From: Cercophora sp. LCS_1
Lineage: Eukaryota > Ascomycota > Sordariomycetes > Sordariales > Lasiosphaeriaceae
Direction: 5' to 3'
Assembly (NCBI GenBank): GCA_036250225.1
Contig: JAPZLL010000001.1
Coordinates: 1 to 64,000, forward strand
Length of the DNA stretch: 64,000 nucleotides
Part shown: piece after piece, positions 43,578-54,683 of the stretch
Layout: every line of letters starts with the position of its first letter
Numbering within the stretch: the stretch's first letter is position 1
Made by a program: the position numbers and the translations under genes
The notes under the pieces: generated by a model
The model's input: only the letters and a program-made list of their open reading frames with translations
Told to the model about the DNA's origin: nothing
Database searches by the model: none

Positions 43578-44387
43578 AGGTGTGGCTAGTTTCTTTTCCT
43601 TTTGTATCATGTGTCAGGATAATTTCCTTGGAGCGAACTCGGCAGCATCGATATGCTGGATCAAGGGTCTCTTTTATATTTAACTGAAAACAGCCCACGT
43701 AGAGTTTACATACACAACGGAGACTTTTGGTGACTGCGTCAGTTGTGGAGCGTGTTTTTTGGCGGTATCATTGCCACGATAACCTCGGCGAGGCTAACCG
43801 GAGGACATATGGTAATGGATGTCACCAACTTTCGGCCTGCTAGGCGCCAAAATACCAACTCAACACGATCCGGCGACGATACAATTGCAGTCAGAAGCAG
43901 CCCCCAACCCAGCATGATCCAAGGTTATCCAGCTGCCTAGATGAAATAATCCCAATGTGAATCTTGGCTCAGCCACAAGACAATAATGTCACCCCTTTTT
44001 GTCAGTGCGGTGAAATTGAGAGATGGAAATGGTAACTCGCAACGGTTGATGAGTGAGACCGTGCTCGATTATTCCCACGCGTGGCATAGGACGAGACGTC
44101 TTGGGAGTGGATATTTGGGAACGTACCTGAGGTAGGCAACCTACATGTAATCCTTCTTGGGAACGAAATCTTGTCGGGATTTCGCCCCTGCAGCCCCCCA
44201 CGACCGGTGTGGTTTCTGCGACGACGCTCACACGTGCACAAATGACACAGCAGGACTGCGCGACTGTCTCGATGTCCCGCCGTGCGACGCCCAACTGCAT
44301 TTCCCCGCATTGACGATCAGGCAGCCATGAGCAGCGTCGATCTCGACGCCCGGTGTTGACGCAGCGGCTCTCACAATCGGACGCGTC
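43578..44387. other. Intergenic between the GTPase and STAND genes
   Basis: No gene seen; short frames only. It separates two same-strand genes by 810 bp and should hold the GTPase terminator and the STAND-gene promoter. Confidence 0.45.
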
Positions 44388-47262
44388 ATGGCCGACCCTT
44401 TTACGGTGCTCGGCGCAACGAGCAGCATCATCACGCTCGTCGAGTTCTCGTGGAAACTGCTTTCCTCGGCCGAAACGGTCTACCAACTGGGCGAGAGCGA
44501 GGATCATGCGGTTCTGTCAACCATCGCTGAAGATGTGAAGCGACTGGCCACTCCGATCGTGGCATCCCCTGACCATGACCAAAGTCTGCGCGACCTTGTC
44601 GAACAGTCGGTAAGCATTGCTCAGGATCTTCTCGAGGCTCTTGAAGCGTTGAAGATCCAGGGGGAGATCACTGTCTGGAAGAGCTTCCTCGTTGCTCTGA
44701 AAGACGTCTGGAAGAAGAAGAAAATCGAGGCCTTTTCGCACAGACTCGCTAAGCTACAATCCCAGGTCGCCTCTCATGTGCAAATGGTGATACTGTGAGT
44801 TTCTGCTTCTCGGCTGGATGTAAACCCACTGGTTCTAACTTTTGGATAATAGGGGTCGTGTCTCTGATATATCACGGGCCCTCGCCGACGTGCAGCGGGC
44901 AAACAAAGAGCTTGGAATCAACATGCAAATGGGTCCCGACGGCTTGCGAGAACACCTCATGGTCGCAGCGGAGAAGGTCGCTCCGGATGATTTAAGCTAT
45001 GAGGTAGAGATGAAGAGAGAGTTTAAGATCCGCAAGCACACAGAAAGGCTTGCCGAGGGCTTTGTGGGAAATATGGCAACCAATCTTCGCGACCTTTCAG
45101 GAACTCTAACAAACCTCCGGGACGCTGGCAAAACAGCCGGGGAGAACTTGCACGTTCTGAGGAGTCTGTACTTCAACCAAATTCGTACTCGTCACAAGAA
45201 GATCGCCGAGGCTCATACCAAAACCTTTGAGTGGATTTTTCGGTCTGACGACCCCGAAGATCCACGCTCCTGCCAGGCCCCTTTCAAGGCTTGGCTCCTG
45301 GAAGGTGACGGTGTTTTTTGGATCCAAGGAAAACCAGGATCCGGAAAGTCAACATTGATGGAGTTCATTTCACACCACCCCAAGACCGAGGAGTACCTCA
45401 AGTCATGGGCCAACGGCAGCGAGCTTGTGCTTGCGAGATACTACTTTTGGCACGCTGGTTCTCCACTACAAAAATCACAGGAAGGACTTCTTCGTTCCAT
45501 CCTATTCGATATCCTGCGCCGTTTCCCCGCGCTTATCCCTCGGGTAATCGCGATAAGAGCCAGCAATCGGGATGAACTAGACAATGACTGGTCTTGGTCA
45601 GTGGACGAGCTTGTCTTGATTTGCTGCGCCGTTCTGAGAGAAGAGTCTTCAGCCAAATTCCGCATTTTCCTGGATGGTTTGGACGAGTATGACGAAGGCT
45701 CTCTGGCACCCGAAGACCTCGTAAAGGGCGTCCAAGCCCTGGCTTGCGTCCCTAACGTTAAGCTCTGCGTATCGAGTAGGCCTTGGTCGGTATTTGCAGA
45801 CGCATTTGGCTCCACGGATCGTTCGCTGAGATTGGAGGACCTCACGCGCCGAGACATTTACCGATAGACGTCAGACAAACTGAATGGGAATCAACAGTTT
45901 TCCAGGATGGCAGATCGCGCCACATCCTGCCCGAATCTGATCGAGGAGGTCACCAAACGCGCGAGAGGCGTGTTTCTCTGGGTCTACTTGGTCGTCCGGG
46001 ATCTTCTTCAAGGCCTCACCAATGGAGACTCTGGCAACCTCCTTCAAAGTCAGCTAGAGATGTTTCCTGAAGATCTTGACGAGTTCTTCCGACATATGGT
46101 CACCAACGTACCTCCCATGTATCTCCGACACACGGCTAGGCTATTCGAGATTGTCAAATGCGCCTCCGAGCCTCAATCCGCCATCGCTTTGTCTTTTGTA
46201 GACGAAGTTGAAGCTAAGCCCGACCTTGCACAGAAGATCAGTGTTGAAAAGATGGACGACTCCGAGATGCGATGGCGATTTGATCTGGTGCGCCGAAGGC
46301 TGGACGCACGTAGTAAAGGACTTCTTGAAATCACATCCGAAGACGGCAGGGATTCGTACTTTGGTTCCAAGATCGACTTCTTACACCAGACCGTTCATGA
46401 GTTTCTCCATCGGTCCGAGAGTCTCGGGGCCATTTTCCAAGCGGACTCCGCTTCTGACTCGCCAAGCACAGCCTTGGTGATGTGCGCGGCGTCAGTGACG
46501 ACTCTGAAGCGGGCACCAGATTTTCCGACCGATTGGAACATTCACTCACCAATATTTGGTTGGGTCCGACGTCTGGATTGGGACGCAGAATCCCCGGAAA
46601 TGATTATGAATATGTTGAGAGAAGCCGAGGTCGTACATGATCACGTTTATTGGATCAACGCATCATCACAAGACCAATCGACCGTGGCCCCTCGTTTCAT
46701 TGAGATGGCATGTGCTCAGGGGGTTTTGCCTTTTGTTACGAGCAGGAAACAGAGTGGTGAAAATTACAGTACTTCAAAGCATTCGGCATTAGACTACGCC
46801 CTGCAAAGCACGGTGCTGCATCCTGGCATCATCAAGACCCTTCTCGATGCTAGAGGGGATCCAAACGCCAAGATCGGTCACTCCACAGTGTTTCGTCAAT
46901 TTATGGGCAATATCGCCCGAAAGGAACACCCCGAAGCGGACGAGAACATCAAAGAGGTTTTGCGTCTCCTGTTGAAGAATGGAGCGGACGTCAATACTAC
47001 AGTGACCGACCCTAGGGCTGGCCCGAACGGGCCACTTGGGTCGCAGAACTGTCTTTACGGAGGGGCGAAGTGGATGGAATACAAGCCACCGGGGCGGGGG
47101 GGAAACCAACAACATGCCTGGGAGGTCATTCAAACCCGTTTTCAAGAAGAGGACTTGATAGCCATGTCAGAGATGGGGAAGAAGTCGAAGTCGCTAGAAT
47201 CAGTGGGAGTGAAAACAACGTCGGGGAATTGGCTGCGTCGTGCCAGATCATTGTTTCCCTGA
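44388..47262 (+). pseudogene. NACHT-type STAND (NLR-like) gene with one nonsense codon
   Basis: Exon 1 is 44388-44794; a 58-nt intron (GTGAGT...AATAG, phase 2) leads to an open frame from 44853 that meets TAG at 45865-45867 and then continues in the same frame to 47262 with no further stop. Order: fungal STAND N-terminal helical domain (MADPFTVLGATSSIITLVEF), P-loop (WIQGKPGSGKSTLMEF), Walker B (FRIFLDGLDEYDE), sensor (CVSSRPW), RDIYR then the stop, RARGVFLWVYLVVRDLLQGL, a DUF7791-like region and a C-terminal ankyrin-like part (ALDYALQ, LLDARGDPNAKIG, LLLKNGADVN). The stop falls where family members usually have Tyr. As read, the product is 473 aa and lacks the C-terminal half; the uninterrupted span would be about 938 codons. 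The C-terminal half could alternatively be expressed from the Met at 45907. Confidence 0.8.
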
Positions 47263-47884
47263 GTACTGCATCTTTCGGGAGCAGCTTCGCAGCAGATTTT
47301 GTGAAGAGTGGGATGACAAGCCTAGTTGTGTTGCCGAGCTCGGCCCGGTCTTGGGGTCGGTCACGTTCCAGTCGGGTTGGACATGACACGGCACGAAACA
47401 ATAAGAGGGACACATACCAGTTAAACATCTGACCTACAAGTAGAATCTTTTGTTTCCTCTTGATACCACCAACGATTCTCGGAGTTCGGCACACGGGCCT
47501 TTGCGTTAGGGGCATGTACCTCCTCATGCATTATGTACTTGAGAGAAATGTGTTGGTGAGCTCGAAGAAAGAGCCCTTTGCATGCCAGTAAACTTGGGGG
47601 TAAAAGCAATCCTCCAACTCTCTGCTCGCACGCGAAGTCAAAGTGAATGCCCTGAGTTCATCCCGACTCTGACCCTCGGTCTAGGAGGATATCTCTCCCT
47701 CGCTCCTTCCTCCATAAGTTCTCGATACGGTTCACAAGACCTCACAAAAGGCGAGCCACCGTTGCGCTTGCAGCCTTTTCCTTTCTTCTTCCAACAACTC
47801 CATCCTCAACTCCTCAACTCCAGAATCTTTGACAATCTCACTCACATATAACCAACCACCTATCACGACCAAAACCTCCTCAAT
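47263..47884. other. Intergenic, no gene seen
   Basis: Short frames only. The last 150 bp is CT-rich (47760-47880), as expected for the promoter of the secreted-protein gene. Confidence 0.4.
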
Positions 47885-49087
47885 ATGCGTCTCTCCATAA
47901 TCGCCACACTTGGAGTCCATGGCGCGGCTGCCGTCCGGCCCCAGAGCGCCGCGACCGCGGTCTCAATCAGCGCGACTCACAGCTACGCTCCCTTCCCGAG
48001 CACCCTGCCCACCCCGACAGTAACCATCAATTGCAACGACCCCGTCGCCAACAACTCTGTCTACACGGCTGAGAATGGTCAAAACTTTGGCGTCCGCTGC
48101 AACGTCGACTACTACTACGAGAATGCAGCTTCCTCTCAAGTCTTGAGCTACGCCCAATGCGCCGAGGCTTGCTCCGTCTACTTTGGCTGTCGCGTGTTTT
48201 CGTTCATGCCCAACGTCATCATTGGCGAATCCATGGAGTCCAACTGCTTCCTCCGAACCGCCCAAAACGCGAACCCCGACATCAAGGAGGGCGAGTGGAG
48301 CGGCGTCAAGCTGTGGTTCGTCAAGACCATCACCTCCACGACCACATTCCCTCCTACCATGTACAAGCGACATGCCACCCCTACTCAGGTTTCTCCAGCT
48401 CCGGTTGCTCACACTCTGGTCAAGCGCCGGGTCCCTAAGCCCAGGTATCCATCCGCGATGAGCAACTTCCCGCGCTTCACGGCCAACAGCACAACTCCCA
48501 TGAATGCAAGCACCACCTGCGACGATCCCAATCGCCCGCGACCTACTGAACCAGACTCACATTGCGAGAGGCTGAAGTGCTACGGCTGCGGAACGGACCC
48601 GAACAGACTGGGCATGAGGCTACCCGTCGACTTCTTCTGTAGGGGCGGCGGTGACGGCAAGTGGGGTGGACTCCAGGACATCACCCTCCAAGCGGGCCAG
48701 ACGATCGGGTTGGCGTATTGGTCGGCGCCGGATTACGTCGTAAGAATCATCGTCAAGGCCTTTGACAACTGCAAGGTCGACTTCCATCGGGCTGCGGGGG
48801 GCTTCTGTAATTCCAGGTTCAATCGGGCGATCGATCAGTGTGATAGGGACTCCACAAACTGGCAAGTGATGTTCTGGCGTTCAAATTGGGCCCTGGGCTA
48901 ATGTCTCGATAGGAAGCATGGCGGTGAGGTGAGCGACGAGTGTTCGCTGTGGGTTCTCGACCCACAGCCGTACTCGGCGCCTCACGGGTGCCAGCCGGAT
49001 CCAAACAATGTGATCCAGCCGAATGAGTGCATCCAGTGGTACAATACCGAGAGCTTCTACGATGAGTCTGAGTGCCCATCCGCCTAA
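47885..49087 (+). CDS. Secreted PAN/apple-like cysteine-rich protein, 383 aa
   Basis: Exon 1 is 47885-48865 and exon 2 is 48917-49087. The 51-nt intron (GTGATG...GGAAG, GCTAATG branch) is phase 0 and restores a Cys-rich C-terminus (ECSLW...HGCQP...NECIQWY...ESECPSA). A short signal-type N-terminus (MRLSIIATLGVHGAAAV) precedes a PAN/apple-like module at about residues 50-145: FGVRCNVDYYYENAASS, SYAQCAEACSVYFGCRVFSF and NCFLR. A Thr/Pro linker leads to a second Cys-rich domain (about 210-383: CYGCGTDPNRLGM, FFCRGGGDGKWGG). PAN modules bind carbohydrate or protein. It is probably an extracellular or wall protein; the C-terminal domain resembles those of uncharacterised secreted fungal proteins. 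The unspliced frame would end at 48901 and lose five or more Cys. Confidence 0.75.
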
Positions 49088-49344
49088 ACGTTGAATGCTC
49101 GGTGCCGGGCCTCTGGTTTTGATTGGGGTCGATCTGGACCGCAGGTTGTGGAGGTACAGACGCTAATCGACGAAAGCAAGTTGGCCTCTGAAGTTCAGGC
49201 ATGAAGCGCCCACGGCCACCAGGGGACTGGATCAGAACCAAGTCCCGAAATCGAATTGAAATTCATTCTCTACATTTGTAATACGAAGAACATGGGAAAC
49301 AGGTGAATCCTGCAAGATGAGATATTGAAATACTACTTGCTGTA

Positions 49345-49922
49345 ATGTGCGACGAATCTTCGTACCTCGCGCACATGGCGTTGCTCACCCTCTGCTCGTT
49401 GATTGTCTCTCTCCTCATCGAATATCAAAGCACCGGCACAGCATGCGAACTCAGTTACCAACCACCATGGCGAGAAAGCAATGACGCCAATGACAAGACT
49501 TTCCCCAACCTAGAAGTCATCCGCTTCCTGGATCTGGAACAGTCATCTGTCGTCGACCTCAAAGAAGTTCCCAAATACGTAGCACTTGGCTGACCTCTGC
49601 GGTCACTTTTCGACCATCAACTTGACAACTGTCATCAAAGAAAAGCTGTCGGAGCCTGGAGGACGCAAAGACACCTGGAGGCATCTCCCCCGGACCATCC
49701 AGGACGCAATTATCCCGGTTCAGGAGTTGGGCATACGCTATGTCTGGGTCGGCGCCCTGTGTCTCGCCCAAGACGACCCAGGATATTGAACGGGGCGTTG
49801 AAGTCATGTATGTCATTCAGAGGCTAGGAAGTATACAATCTAACTTGAGGAAGAACCTGTCCCATAAATCTCGCTCGAGCTTGCAAATCAATGCATGGCG
49901 ATCAATCCTAGGGCCCGAGTAA
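49345..49922 (+). pseudogene. Truncated HET-domain relic
   Basis: Three reading frames in succession carry parts of a HET domain: 49345-49593 ends ...KEVPKYVALG (start of the YVALSxCWG block), 49586-49789 reads LPRTIQDAIIPVQELGIRYVW followed by VGALCLAQDDPG (the block usually ending D-S-L-C-I-x-Q-D-D), and 49755-49922 continues DIERGVEVMYVIQR (usually DWE..E...M..IY). Each join needs a frameshift with no intron, and the C-terminal two-thirds of a HET protein is absent. HET domains mediate heterokaryon incompatibility and cell death. This copy is dead. Confidence 0.65.
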
Positions 49923-50837
49923 CTTTTGAGCAACGTGGCTAGGGATGGTGCGGGTGACTGGGGTTGGTGGGGGCAACCTGGGGGTAAAACAATCTGGCAC
50001 ACGAAATTTCCCTTTCTCGCTCGCCATCCTGAGTTGGGGTGAGCTTGCCTGATTCTTCCCTGAGCAAGGGTGGTCCCATTCGCGCTGCACAGCCGCTGAG
50101 GCCCGGCTCCGGGCCCCCCGGTTAAATATTCCTTTCAAGGACTGCGGGTCTTCCAACTTGGTCCTCTTACATGAAGGTTCCTATGCACGTTGGCCAGTTT
50201 TTCCAGTGGCAATGAGCCCTCAGATGCGACTAGCGACGACACTCGACCCATCTCCTTCTACTTGGCAGCGGGGAAGAAGCCTCTATTGACTTGCCATTCA
50301 GGATGTGGACATCGGCACTCCCTACCAGCATGTATAGGTATCTTTCCATCCGCTGCACCCCTCTGGCTCGTCTTGACAGGTCGAAAGACAAACCGTGATT
50401 TGCAGTCCGATAGGAGAGCTTGAGGATGGGTTTCTCCTGCTTGAGGCTGCAAGGTTGACTCTGGCCCCGCTTGACAGGCTCACTGCCCACTTCAGCGGCC
50501 AGGCCGTCTGGGGCAGCTGATGTTGGTACAGGGATCCCGAGGTCTGAAAACACGGCCAACTGGATTGTCGCCAATCAAGCGTTTGGTTCCGCATCAGGCG
50601 TTGGAGAGCCGGCTGAGCTGATTCGCCAGCGTCGAAACCAGCCAAGATAATTGCGGGGCATTTTGCGCGTTCAAGCGACGAGAGGCCTACGACGGCAGCG
50701 AAGGATCTCCCGTTGCGCGATACAATAAGCAAGGCTTCGCTTCTCGTCGGAGCATCCCATCACCTCCATCTCTTCTGTTCCTCATTTTGTCCGACAACCA
50801 CCATCATCTGAAGTATAAGCTGTCGGTTGCGCTCAGA
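49923..50837. other. Intergenic, no intact gene
   Basis: Contains overlapping frames on both strands (50230-50732 minus) without domains. Decayed remains of the HET gene may extend into it, but nothing is recognisable. Confidence 0.4.
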
Positions 50838-52070
50838 ATGCCGTCGTGCTGTGGTCGTACATTTTCAGACAGTCAGGCGCTGAGACAGCACCAACGAGCC
50901 AAGCGTGGCCACAGCTGCCAGAGATGCAGTCGTTCCTTCCACACGTCGATCGGCCTCAAAGACCACGAGCGCAACCGCCACGGGTCACTGCCCGCGAAGG
51001 CAACCACAAGGCCTGCCAGCAGCCGAACTGTGGATGAGCCCAAACAGAGCAATGGCGACCGCTATTGCGGCGAGTGTCGGAAGCTCTTTGTCGATGCAGC
51101 GGCTCTGATGCAGCACCTCCGGTCGGCCGCACACGCCAGCGAGTTCCGGTGCTGCGACTGCGAGCGGAATTTTGCCAGCACCAAGGCACTCATGCAGCAT
51201 CTCCAGGACAAGGTTCACAAGCCCAAGCCGGCCCCCGCCCCGGACAGGACCCAAACGTGCCACGAATGCAGGCGCCAGTTCCGGACCGAAGAGGCGCTCC
51301 AGCAGCACCAGTCCTCCGAGATCCATCGGCCAGCCCGCACCTTTAGCTGCGCCGCCGGCGGAGCCGCGGGCCGGGGCTGCGGCCGCCGGTTCGGCAGCCC
51401 CGCTGCCATGCTGCAGCACCTCGAGAGCGGAGCGTGCCCCTCAGGCATGAATCGCCACAAGCTGAACATGCTGGTTCTCCGGAGCGACCGCGAGGGGCTC
51501 GTCAGCAGCCCGGCGGGTGATGTCCAGCGCCTGCTACAAGAGGCCACGCGCCAGCTGGTCAAGGCGACGGCGGCGGGGTCGGGCGATGCGACGGCGGCTA
51601 TCGACTCCTACGATGTGGTCTCGCTGCGGTCGGGGAGCTCAACCGGCGGGGTGATCCTAACCCCCTCGACCAGCATAGCCTCGTCGTTGTCGTTGGCCTC
51701 ACCGATCCTAACGCCGACCTCAAGCTGCAGATCCGCCCTGGCCGTGCCGACCAAGGGGGATACCCGATGTCCTCTGTGTCCGTCGACCCGCCGTGCGTTC
51801 CCGACACCGCAGTCCCTCCAGCAGCACCTGCAGTCTCCTGCGCACGACGCTCGGATCTTCCGCTGTCCGGTTTCCCCCCTCACGTTTACCGGGATGGGGA
51901 CACAAGGCAAGGCGACGGTCAAGTGGTTCTCAACAGTGAGCGGCATGGGCCAGCACGTCGAGAGTGGCGCGTGCACCACGGGTGGACCCGGTTTTGGCAA
52001 AGTTCTGAGAAACCTCGAGACGCGAGTAATGGAACTTGGACTGGCAACCGGACTGGCAATATGCAGCTAG
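50838..52070 (+). CDS. Multi-C2H2 zinc-finger protein, 410 aa
   Basis: Intronless from the ATG at 50838 (the frame opens earlier with non-ATG codons). At least five finger-like units with a repeated Q-H pattern are seen: CCGRTFSDSQALRQH, SCQRCSRSFHTSIGLKDHERNRH, YCGECRKLFVDAAALMQHL, FRCCDCERNFASTKALMQHL and TCHECRRQFRTEEALQQH, plus a Gly-rich CxxxxGxGC unit and more in the last quarter (RCPLCPSTRRAFPTPQSLQQH). The middle is Ser/Thr-rich. Several units keep the CxxC and one or two His typical of long-linker fungal fingers that bind RNA or protein as well as DNA. GC content is very high around 51350-51560. Function is unknown. Confidence 0.75.
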   Translation: MPSCCGRTFSDSQALRQHQRAKRGHSCQRCSRSFHTSIGLKDHERNRHGSLPAKATTRPASSRTVDEPKQSNGDRYCGECRKLFVDAAALMQHLRSAAHASEFRCCDCERNFASTKALMQHLQDKVHKPKPAPAPDRTQTCHECRRQFRTEEALQQHQSSEIHRPARTFSCAAGGAAGRGCGRRFGSPAAMLQHLESGACPSGMNRHKLNMLVLRSDREGLVSSPAGDVQRLLQEATRQLVKATAAGSGDATAAIDSYDVVSLRSGSSTGGVILTPSTSIASSLSLASPILTPTSSCRSALAVPTKGDTRCPLCPSTRRAFPTPQSLQQHLQSPAHDARIFRCPVSPLTFTGMGTQGKATVKWFSTVSGMGQHVESGACTTGGPGFGKVLRNLETRVMELGLATGLAICS

Positions 52071-53015
52071 TAGCTGGACAAATGATGCATTTGCACACCG
52101 GGGTTTTTTGAGGTTTGCGTGGCCCCCTTGACGCTGAGGAAGAGGACTCGAAAGGTGGGGATCGTCTGCGGACCGTTATGTACCCAGTATGTATGGCAAT
52201 GCCCAACAAGTCCTGCAACATCTACCCCTCATAAACTACACCGACATTTGATACCACCTTCAGTTGATTCCCTTGGAGGTCGGAACGCCGACGGGACTTT
52301 CCTGCCTGCTTGTGGCAACAGAGTACGTTTTGTTATCTATCAGTTATTACCTAATGGCCGCAGCGCGGAGACAAAGAAAAAGAAAAAAGGGCTGAAAATG
52401 ATGTGCGCCATCATGCTTGTCAATACGCTCTTCATCGGATTAGTCATGACCCAGAGCCTCTGGTAAGCCAATGATTGACGACCACAATGGTATAAATTTA
52501 CGCGAAGGATGAGGGCGCAGGATGGGGGCGGGCAGTGCTGCGTTTTATTGGCACGGTGGGCTGGCTCCCGATCTCACCATTCGACAGTTCGAGCATCGCT
52601 GAATCAGCAACCGTGGTTTCCTGAATGCCGGCGTTCGGAGCGGCATTTGAGGCAAACGAGGTGAAGCTCATTGGAGGATGCAACCCACCAACTTTAGCTT
52701 TAGAGCCTCTCGGGTCCTAACCCGCCGGCTCGGAACTTGGGGCGAGTGTTGGGGATGGGTGGTGCGAGGAACGATATCACTGCCTCTGTCTTGGTGCCAG
52801 ATAGAACCCGTGGCGGCACTTACCGGGAGCGGAAATATCTCGACTCCAACCTCAGAACGTACACCGACGCTCTGAACAATTTTCAAGTTTGATGAACGTT
52901 GTATGTACCTATATCACCGGGGATAACCCACTTCATTCGGCCCCCTTTTCACTCTCTGCCATTTCTCAACTCCCTATCTCTGCGCTGACCAGGGGTCCCC
53001 ACAACCACCGCCACC
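52071..53015. other. Intergenic, no gene seen
   Basis: Frames are short. Overlapping ORFs at 52678-52886 on opposite strands are mutual shadows. The last 100 bp is the leader of the seven-TM gene. Confidence 0.4.
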
Positions 53016-54032
53016 ATGGGCAGCCCTGCCATCCCCGCCGAGACGGTCGCCATGATTGCATTCCCCTGCGTGGCGCTCTACAATGTCGTCGAGCTCAACT
53101 TCGTCATCATGGCCACCTTCAAGCGCCGCTCGGGGCTCTACTTCTGGAGCTTCCTCGCCGCCACCTGGGGCATCGCACCACACTCCATCGGCTTCCTGGT
53201 CCTGGTGTTCCGCACCAACCTCGTCGGCCCCGGCCTCGTCACGCTCTTCCTGACGGGGTGGTGGTTCATGGTGACGGGCCAGTCACTAGTGCTCTACTCC
53301 CGCCTGCATCTAGTCCTGCACAGCAGAAAAATCCGGCGCCTGGTGCTCACCATGATCATCGCCAACGTCTTCATCCTGCACGTCCCCGTCACCGTCCTCG
53401 CGTACGGCAAGGAAGCCGGCCACCAAAACTTCCTCCCGCCGTACAACGTCTGGGAGCGAATCCAAATCATCGTCTTCTTTGTGCAGGAAGTCATCATCTC
53501 GTCGCTGTACATCTACGAAGCCGTCAAGCTCATGCGTCTGCGTCGGGTTTTAGTCTTTCCTGACGACAAGGGTCGTGCCCGCCGGTTGATACTGCACCTG
53601 TTCATGGTCAATGTTATCATTGTGCTGCTGGACATCAACATCATCCTCTTTGAATACCTTGGGTTGCATAATATCCAGACGTCGTACAAGGTGTTTGTGT
53701 ACAGCGTCAAGCTCAAGATCGAGTTTAGCATCTTGAATAAGCTTGTTGGGCTAACGAGGAGCGTGTCGCGCACGACCTCGGACAACGACACGCCGGTGAA
53801 TCAACTGGCGCGTCTGCCTTCGTTTGTTCATCCGGAGAGGCATATACAGATGCAGATGCAGAGTGAAGCGCCGGATGGTGGAATCGGGATAGGGGATAGC
53901 ATCTGGACTGGCCCCGATAAGGGAAAGGATGGGGCAAACACCGAGGTCGTGGTACAGGAGAAAAAAGGATTCCGAAGAGGCGAAGCAGGCCGAGGGGGAG
54001 GGCAGCTAGGTGGGAACGAGGAGGGAAGTTGA
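53016..54032 (+). CDS. DUF7703-type seven-transmembrane protein
   Basis: Intronless, 338 aa, ATG at 53016 in good context (CCACCATGGGC). Seven hydrophobic segments can be counted between residues about 12 and 250: IAFPCVALYNVVELNFVIM, FWSFLAATWGIAPHSIGFLV, LVTLFLTGWWFMVTGQSLVL, LVLTMIIANVFILHVPVTVL, IIVFFVQEVIISSLYIYEAV, LILHLFMVNVIIVLLDINII, and a last shorter one. The C-terminal ~90 residues are polar and Gly-rich. This is the layout of DUF7703, a fungal receptor-like family with no known ligand. A G-protein-coupled role is often suspected for such proteins but not shown here. Confidence 0.75.
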   Translation: MGSPAIPAETVAMIAFPCVALYNVVELNFVIMATFKRRSGLYFWSFLAATWGIAPHSIGFLVLVFRTNLVGPGLVTLFLTGWWFMVTGQSLVLYSRLHLVLHSRKIRRLVLTMIIANVFILHVPVTVLAYGKEAGHQNFLPPYNVWERIQIIVFFVQEVIISSLYIYEAVKLMRLRRVLVFPDDKGRARRLILHLFMVNVIIVLLDINIILFEYLGLHNIQTSYKVFVYSVKLKIEFSILNKLVGLTRSVSRTTSDNDTPVNQLARLPSFVHPERHIQMQMQSEAPDGGIGIGDSIWTGPDKGKDGANTEVVVQEKKGFRRGEAGRGGGQLGGNEEGS

Positions 54033-54683
54033 TATGGCGATGGAAGAGAATATAGCGAGTTGGGAGAATGGTCTGAAAAGTATACCCCAATTTTTTGTCC
54101 GAATGATGCCGAAATTCCGCTACTTGATGTTTTATCATCGAAATAATATCAAACCTATGTACTCCCTATCCACTGTAAATCGGCGGCGTCAGGGTTGAGG
54201 TTAGGCGAGGAGTAGTCACGTGGTCAACTAACTGCAAGGTAGGGTTGTGTGTAAAGTTCCATTGGGACGTGCCCTTCCTCTGATCCGAGGAGGGCCACCG
54301 ACCTTCTTATCTTGGATCACGACTTCCGCTTTCGGAAGTTCTTATTCGAATATGCGCAACGGTTTCACTCAGCTACCGAGGTAGTGGATCGTTCTTCGAG
54401 GCCCAGTAGTCCATGACACCAAGCAAACAACGGAGCCACGCAACTCGAAGCCCTACCTGCTCTTCTGAACGCATAAGTAGGATTTGCCCTGGCTTGAGCG
54501 CAAGGGACTTGGTGGATTTATCGTATTCCCTTGCCTAATGGTGATCCCTAGATGGAATGGGAAATAAAACATTGGAATGTGACTGCTAGTTGAAGAAGAG
54601 ATTTCGTCAACGTAAACCTAGGACCGTGAGACAGATGAAAACCAGCGACCCAGCACAAACTAGCAACCCTTTCCTACAGCGCC
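54033..54683. other. Intergenic, no gene seen
   Basis: Convergent 3' flanks of the seven-TM gene and the leftward tyrosinase relic; only short frames. Confidence 0.4.

Noticed and set aside
45865..45867. Programmed readthrough of the TAG in the STAND gene
   Set aside because: The base after the stop is A and there is no known fungal readthrough context (such as TGA CTA). A nonsense allele is simpler.
47885..48901. Unspliced 338-aa end for the PAN-like protein
   Set aside because: A 51-nt phase-0 intron with a good branch site extends it into a further Cys-rich stretch, which is a better model.
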